Shown: piece after piece, positions 5,664-8,185 of the stretch
Layout of the letters: each line of letters begins with the position of its first letter
How positions within the stretch are numbered: the first letter of the stretch is position 1
NCBI GenBank assembly: GCA_934623545.1
Contig: CAKTVN010000061.1
Location: forward strand, 1-8,185
Length of the DNA stretch: 8,185 nucleotides
Source: an uncultured Oscillospiraceae bacterium
GTDB taxonomy: Bacteria > Bacillota > Clostridia > Oscillospirales > Oscillospiraceae
Reading direction: 5' to 3'
Notes under the pieces: generated by a model
The model's database searches: none
Seen by the model: only the letters and a program-made list of their open reading frames with translations
What the model was told of the DNA's origin: nothing
Made by a program: the position numbers and the translations under genes

Positions 5664-6485
5664 ATGAAAAAGCATTCTCTTCTGAAAGCCGCGGCGCTCA
5701 CGACCGCCGCCTATACGCTCTGCCTGCACGGCAGGACCAGACATCCAGACCTTGAAATTCTACGCAAATACCGCTTCGCGCACCGGGGCTATCACGACAA
5801 GCCCACGATCCCCGAAAACTCCATGCCTGCCTTCCGCCGCGCGGTCGAGCGGGGCTGGGGCGCGGAGCTGGACGTGCATCTGATGAAGGACGGCACGCTC
5901 GCCGTCATCCACGATTCCAGCCTCCTGCGCACCGCAGGCGCCGACGTGAACATCGAGGACCTCACCCTTGCGGAGCTGGACAACTACCGTCTCGAGGGCA
6001 CGCAGGAGCGCATTCCGCTCTTTGATGAGGTGCTCGCCCTGTTTGAGACCACAACGCCGCTCATCATCGAGCTCAAGTGCGCCGGCGGCAACCAGTTTGC
6101 TCTTGCAAAGGCGGTCTGCGAGCGGCTCGATTCCTACAAGGGCGTGTTCTGCATCGAGTCCTTTGACCCCGCCGCAGTCGCTGCTGTGCGGGATCTGCGC
6201 CCCGGCATCTGCCGCGGTCAACTCGCCGAGAATTTCCTGAAGGACAAGGGCGCGCTCGACCCGGTGCGTTCGGTGCTCGCCGCGAGTCTGGTCGGCAACG
6301 TGATCGGTCGCCCGGACTTCATCGCCTTCAAATTTGAAGACCGCGCTTTCTTCAGCAACGCCCTCTGCCTGAAGCTCTGGGGCATTCAGGGCGTCTCGTG
6401 GACCATCCGCAGTAAGCAAGACCTTCTCACGGCGGAAGCCGAGGGACTGATCCCGATTTTTGAGAAATTCGACCCGGATCTGTAA
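5664..6485 (+). CDS. Glycerophosphodiester phosphodiesterase family protein
   Basis: This is a 273-residue TIM-barrel phosphodiesterase of the GDPD family, which cleaves glycerophosphodiesters to glycerol 3-phosphate and an alcohol. Family residues are visible: FAHRGYHD with catalytic H40 and R41, IPENS with E51/N52, GAELDVH with metal ligands E68 and D70, VIHD with catalytic H83, IELK with E136/K138, and FDPAAV followed by a late W246-TI strand. Residues 7-22 are a short weakly hydrophobic N-terminal stretch after two lysines (MKKHSLLKAAALTTAAY), a possible membrane anchor or poor signal peptide. This fits other anchored GDPDs of Clostridia. Start ATG 5664 is 4 bases after the MFS stop, with GGAGG at 5650-5654 inside the MFS gene. 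It is the last gene of the operon. The product released would be a fitting substrate for the HAD-IIA enzyme, but this pairing is inference. Confidence 0.92.
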   Translation: MKKHSLLKAAALTTAAYTLCLHGRTRHPDLEILRKYRFAHRGYHDKPTIPENSMPAFRRAVERGWGAELDVHLMKDGTLAVIHDSSLLRTAGADVNIEDLTLAELDNYRLEGTQERIPLFDEVLALFETTTPLIIELKCAGGNQFALAKAVCERLDSYKGVFCIESFDPAAVAAVRDLRPGICRGQLAENFLKDKGALDPVRSVLAASLVGNVIGRPDFIAFKFEDRAFFSNALCLKLWGIQGVSWTIRSKQDLLTAEAEGLIPIFEKFDPDL

Positions 6486-6494
6486 TTTCATCCC

Positions 6495-6518
6495 CCGGGG
6501 AGGCTTGCGCCGCCCCGG
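6495..6518. other. Short GC-rich hairpin 10 bases after the GDPD gene
   Basis: Arms CCGGGG and CCCCGG enclose an inner GGC-TTGC-GCC stem with one A/G mismatch between the two helices. No T-tract follows. It may stabilise the operon mRNA 3' end. Confidence 0.4.
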
Positions 6519-6573
6519 CGCGTCTGGTAAGATACAGGTGTAAGCGCCCATACCATACCTCTGAAGCGAACCG

Positions 6574-6605
6574 GCGGCGCCGCATTTGGGGAAGTGCGGC
6601 GCCGC
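6574..6605. terminator. Hairpin, possible operon terminator
   Basis: A perfect 11-bp stem (GCGGCGCCGCA / TGCGGCGCCGC) with a ten-base loop is followed by ATCGTTATTA, which is only modestly T-rich. Each arm contains the self-complementary GCGGCGCCGC, so alternative foldings exist. It is the best terminator candidate for the operon ending at 6485. Confidence 0.45.
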
Positions 6606-6794
6606 ATCGTTATTACGGAACCTCCGAATAAATCCTCTTCGGTCTTCGCCGGATCTTTTGCCCCAATGCTGCGGTTTGAAAAACTTGAAATACACAAAGT
6701 ATTCCTGCGTTTTTCAAATCTTGCCTTGAACCAAAATCTCTCGGCGAATGCACTCGAGCATTTATTCAGAGCTTCCGGATATCCACTCGATCGA
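6606..6794. other. AT-richer noncoding stretch with a nested inverted repeat
   Basis: No gene with a ribosome site is visible here. At 6675-6718 an outer perfect 10-bp inverted repeat (TTTGAAAAAC / GTTTTTCAAA) encloses an inner 5-bp one (AATAC / GTATT, 6689-6703). The stretch is clearly less GC-rich than the genes around it. Frames through it on both strands give no recognisable protein. It may be a transcript end, a binding site or old inserted sequence. Confidence 0.45.
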
Positions 6795-6823
6795 TTGACA
6801 TTCTCCGTTAAAACTGCTATGAT
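6795..6823 (+). promoter_or_regulatory. Strong sigma-A promoter of the acidic-tail membrane protein
   Basis: A perfect -35 TTGACA (6795-6800), exactly 17 bases, then TATGAT (6818-6823) preceded by TGC, which makes an extended -10. Transcription should start about 6830, giving a leader of about 45 bases before ATG 6876. This is the strongest promoter in the window by sequence. Confidence 0.8.
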
Positions 6824-6875
6824 GCAGCTATCGAAGATAAAAAAGAAGATAAAACTGTATTTTGGAGGCTTTCCT

Positions 6876-7313
6876 ATGAAAAAATCTACGAAAAAGGGAA
6901 TCCTGATCGGCGCAGCCGCCGCGCTCGCCGCGAGTCTGATCCCCTATGAGCTTAAAATCGATCCGAACGGCGACTTCAGCTACAGCTCGCTCCTGCTCGG
7001 CATCTACAAGCGCAAGCGCGCCGACGGCGAGACCGCGCTGACCATCACCGTCGCCGATCCGCCCTGCTTCTCCGCTGAGGCAAAGGAGCGCCGCGAGGCT
7101 GCGCTGCGCCACTCCATCGAGGCAGCCGCCGAGCGTGAGCTTTTCGCCGACGAGGACGACCCCGCCGAGGGCACAGCCCCCGCAGCGCCGTCCGCAGAGT
7201 CCGCCGCACCTGCCGAAGCGGAAGCCGCTCCTGCCCAGGAAGCGCCTGCCGAGACGGCTGCGGAAGCCGCTCCCGTCGAGGAAGCGCCCGCAGCGGAGGA
7301 GACTGCCGAATAA
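6876..7313 (+). CDS. Membrane-anchored protein with acidic Ala/Glu/Pro tail, unknown function
   Basis: This is a 145-residue protein I cannot assign to a named family. Residues 1-7 are basic (MKKSTKK). Residues 8-23 are a hydrophobic alanine-rich segment fit to be a membrane anchor or signal sequence without a clear cleavage site. Residues 24-65 look like a small folded part (SYSSLLLGIYKRKRADGE, then a TALTITV strand). Residues 66-92 are a charged probable helix (AEAKERREAALRHSIEAAAEREL). Residues 93-145 are low-complexity Ala/Glu/Pro, strongly acidic. The tail contains two tandem 14-residue units beginning at E116 and E130, which match in DNA at 7221 and 7263, a sign of recent internal duplication. 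Start ATG 6876 has GGAGG 7 bases upstream. A longer frame back to 6594 is rejected because the promoter lies inside it. The strong promoter suggests good expression. Confidence 0.75.
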   Translation: MKKSTKKGILIGAAAALAASLIPYELKIDPNGDFSYSSLLLGIYKRKRADGETALTITVADPPCFSAEAKERREAALRHSIEAAAERELFADEDDPAEGTAPAAPSAESAAPAEAEAAPAQEAPAETAAEAAPVEEAPAAEETAE

Positions 7314-7336
7314 TTTCGCGCAGCCTCTCGCAGCCC

Positions 7337-7365
7337 TTGACATTCCCGGCAAAAGGAGATATGAT
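7337..7365 (+). promoter_or_regulatory. Sigma-A promoter of the HMA protein gene
   Basis: TTGACA (7337-7342), a 17-base spacer and TATGAT (7360-7365): the same two boxes and spacing as the promoter at 6795, but without the TGn extension. Transcription would start near 7372, leaving about 100 bases of leader before ATG 7471. Confidence 0.75.
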
Positions 7366-7379
7366 TCCAATAACGACAT

Positions 7380-7439
7380 ATGCCGCTTTCATGAGAAGGC
7401 GGCATTGCCTTCCGCCCTCGGTTCAGGCACTTGAACCGA
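7380..7439 (+). promoter_or_regulatory. Two hairpins in the leader of the HMA gene
   Basis: Hairpin 1 (7380-7405) has arms ATGCCGC / GCGGCAT extended inward by a T-G pair and TTC/GAA around an ATGA loop. Hairpin 2 (7418-7439) has perfect 8-bp arms TCGGTTCA / TGAACCGA with a six-base loop. Both lie just downstream of the predicted transcription start, where a repressor operator, an RNA stabiliser or an attenuator could act. No U-tract follows either. Metal-responsive control is a guess from the gene product. Confidence 0.45.
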
Positions 7440-7470
7440 AAAGCAGCAACCCAGGAAAGGAAGTATTTCG

Positions 7471-7725
7471 ATGTATCAGACCACTGTCAAGATCGACGGC
7501 ATGATGTGCTCCATGTGCGAAAGCCATATCAACGACGCCGTCCGCAAGGCGTTCACCGTCAAAAAAGTGACCTCGTCCCATACAAAAGGGGAGAGCGTCA
7601 TTCTGAGCGAGACCCCGCTGGAGGAAGCCGCCGTCCGCTCCGCGCTCGAGCCCACCGGCTACCGTGTGCTTGGTTTTGAGTGCAAGCCCTATGAGAAGAA
7701 GGGATTGTTTCACTTTGGAAAGTGA
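7471..7725 (+). CDS. Heavy-metal-associated (HMA) domain protein, CopZ-like
   Basis: This is an 84-residue single-domain protein with the beta-alpha-beta-beta-alpha-beta pattern of HMA metallochaperones. The metal site is GMMCSMC at residues 10-16, with ligands C13 and C16 (the GMxCxxC form), followed by helix 1 (ESHINDAVRKAF). VSLEE-like helix 2 lies at about 49-60, and the final strand (GYRVLGFECK) carries an extra cysteine, C71. A basic/aromatic tail (PYEKKGLFHFGK) extends past the domain, as in many small Clostridia HMA proteins. Cu(I) or another soft metal is the likely ligand. No metal ATPase or CsoR gene is nearby, so the partner is unknown. Start ATG 7471 follows AGGAAAGGAAG at 7453-7463. 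The gene stands alone behind its own promoter and is followed within about 10 bases by repeat copy C. Confidence 0.88.
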   Translation: MYQTTVKIDGMMCSMCESHINDAVRKAFTVKKVTSSHTKGESVILSETPLEEAAVRSALEPTGYRVLGFECKPYEKKGLFHFGK

Positions 7726-7732
7726 GTAAGCT

Positions 7733-8185
7733 ATTTTCTCCGGATGCACCGGAGGCGCTGCTTTTACAGCGACGCTGTAACTGTGCCTCCGGCGGCACCA
7801 TCTTTTCTCTCGCAAGAGAAAAGATGGTGGAGAAAAGAGTGCTAGGGGACGCGAAATAGCGCTGACGCGCGAAAAGGCGTGTCGCGACATTCTACGTATT
7901 TCCGTTACACTTCAGGTCAAGGAACGCCCTTCGGGCGATCGTCAATTCGGGTTTCCTGAGCGCACGATAAAAAATACGGGTCGCTCCGTTCGCGCCCGTT
8001 GAATATTTGACGTATGAAATTCGAAAGAGACGCAGAGTATTTCGACTACCACGCCGGACTGTCTAATACGCATCGTTATCGCGTTTTTGATGGTTTGGAT
8101 ATGCTATCGCACAAACCAAACTCCTGGGAAAAATCCAAGAAGGGGGTCGCAACCCCCTTCTTGGTCGTTTTACAGGGGATTGCAA
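7733..8185 (+). repeat. Dispersed hairpin repeat, copy C (runs off the window)
   Basis: Modules in order are a CCGG hairpin (7738-7754, CTCCGG/CCGGAG), a 17-base palindrome (7764-7780, TTACAGC/GCTGTAA), a 15-bp stem with CGCA loop (7796-7829), the small CGCCC/GGGCG hairpin (7925-7937) and the strong hairpin at 8135-8164. From 7779 to the window end it is identical to 1700-2106. From 7733 to 7778 it resembles copy A more than copy B, sharing the palindrome sequence. It begins just after the HMA stop codon and lies in the same orientation as copy B. Confidence 0.9.

Noticed and set aside
4232..5701. Minus-strand frame of 489 codons opposite the MFS gene
   Set aside because: It is a mirror of the MFS coding sequence, rich in Asp/Arg/His as expected from antisense GC-rich DNA, with no family motif.
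5760..6695. Minus-strand frame of 311 codons opposite the GDPD gene
   Set aside because: Antisense shadow; the GDPD residues on the plus strand are intact and the first part lies in noncoding intergenic sequence.
6594..6875. Earlier start for the acidic-tail protein at 6594
   Set aside because: The strong promoter at 6795-6823 lies inside this extension, there is no ribosome site at 6594, and ATG 6876 has GGAGG and begins a typical MKK anchor.
7361..7470. Possible leader peptide from ATG 7361
   Set aside because: The ATG is part of the -10 box and lies before the predicted transcription start; the AAGGAG before it is only three bases away.

Overview
The window looks like a chromosomal stretch from a fairly GC-rich Firmicute of class Clostridia, most plausibly an uncultured gut Oscillospiraceae/Ruminococcaceae-type bacterium. 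This is inferred from strong GGAGG ribosome sites, an ECF transporter S component, a Clostridia-style heavy-metal (HMA) protein with a short basic/aromatic tail, and canonical sigma-A promoters. No phage, integrase, transposase, tRNA, rRNA or CRISPR array is visible.

Layout. Positions 1-165 hold an inverted, diverged copy (copy A) of a hairpin-rich dispersed repeat. An ECF-type vitamin transporter S component follows (288-899), then a phosphoglycolate-phosphatase-like HAD hydrolase (961-1650). Positions 1651-2301 carry no convincing gene: they hold repeat copy B and a dense run of perfect hairpins that reaches into the end of mutY (2302-3354, minus strand). A 140-bp divergent promoter region separates mutY from a tight three-gene operon (3495-6485): a HAD-IIA phosphatase with a TTG start, an SLC45/sucrose-type MFS transporter overlapping it by ATGA, and a glycerophosphodiester phosphodiesterase. 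After a 390-bp intergenic stretch come two small monocistronic-looking genes, each behind a TTGACA-N17-TATGAT promoter: a membrane-anchored protein with an acidic Ala/Glu/Pro tail (6876-7313) and an HMA metal-binding protein (7471-7725). The window ends inside repeat copy C.

How the genes relate. Only 3495-6485 is clearly a functional unit. The phosphodiesterase could release glycerol 3-phosphate or a sugar phosphate, the HAD-IIA enzyme could dephosphorylate it, and the MFS protein could move a related polyol, sugar or glycoside. This is inference. The ECF component needs EcfA/A'/T partners encoded elsewhere. MutY is a stand-alone DNA-repair enzyme.

The most unusual content is the repeat family. 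Copies B and C share a perfect 407-bp noncoding direct repeat (1700-2106 and 7779-8185, cut by the window end). Copy A is diverged and inverted but keeps the same order of hairpins, and the stems show paired (compensatory) base changes between copies. Small GTCACCC/GGGTGAC palindromes of a related kind supply the stop codons of two convergent genes, giving both proteins an SPxG-type C-terminal tail.
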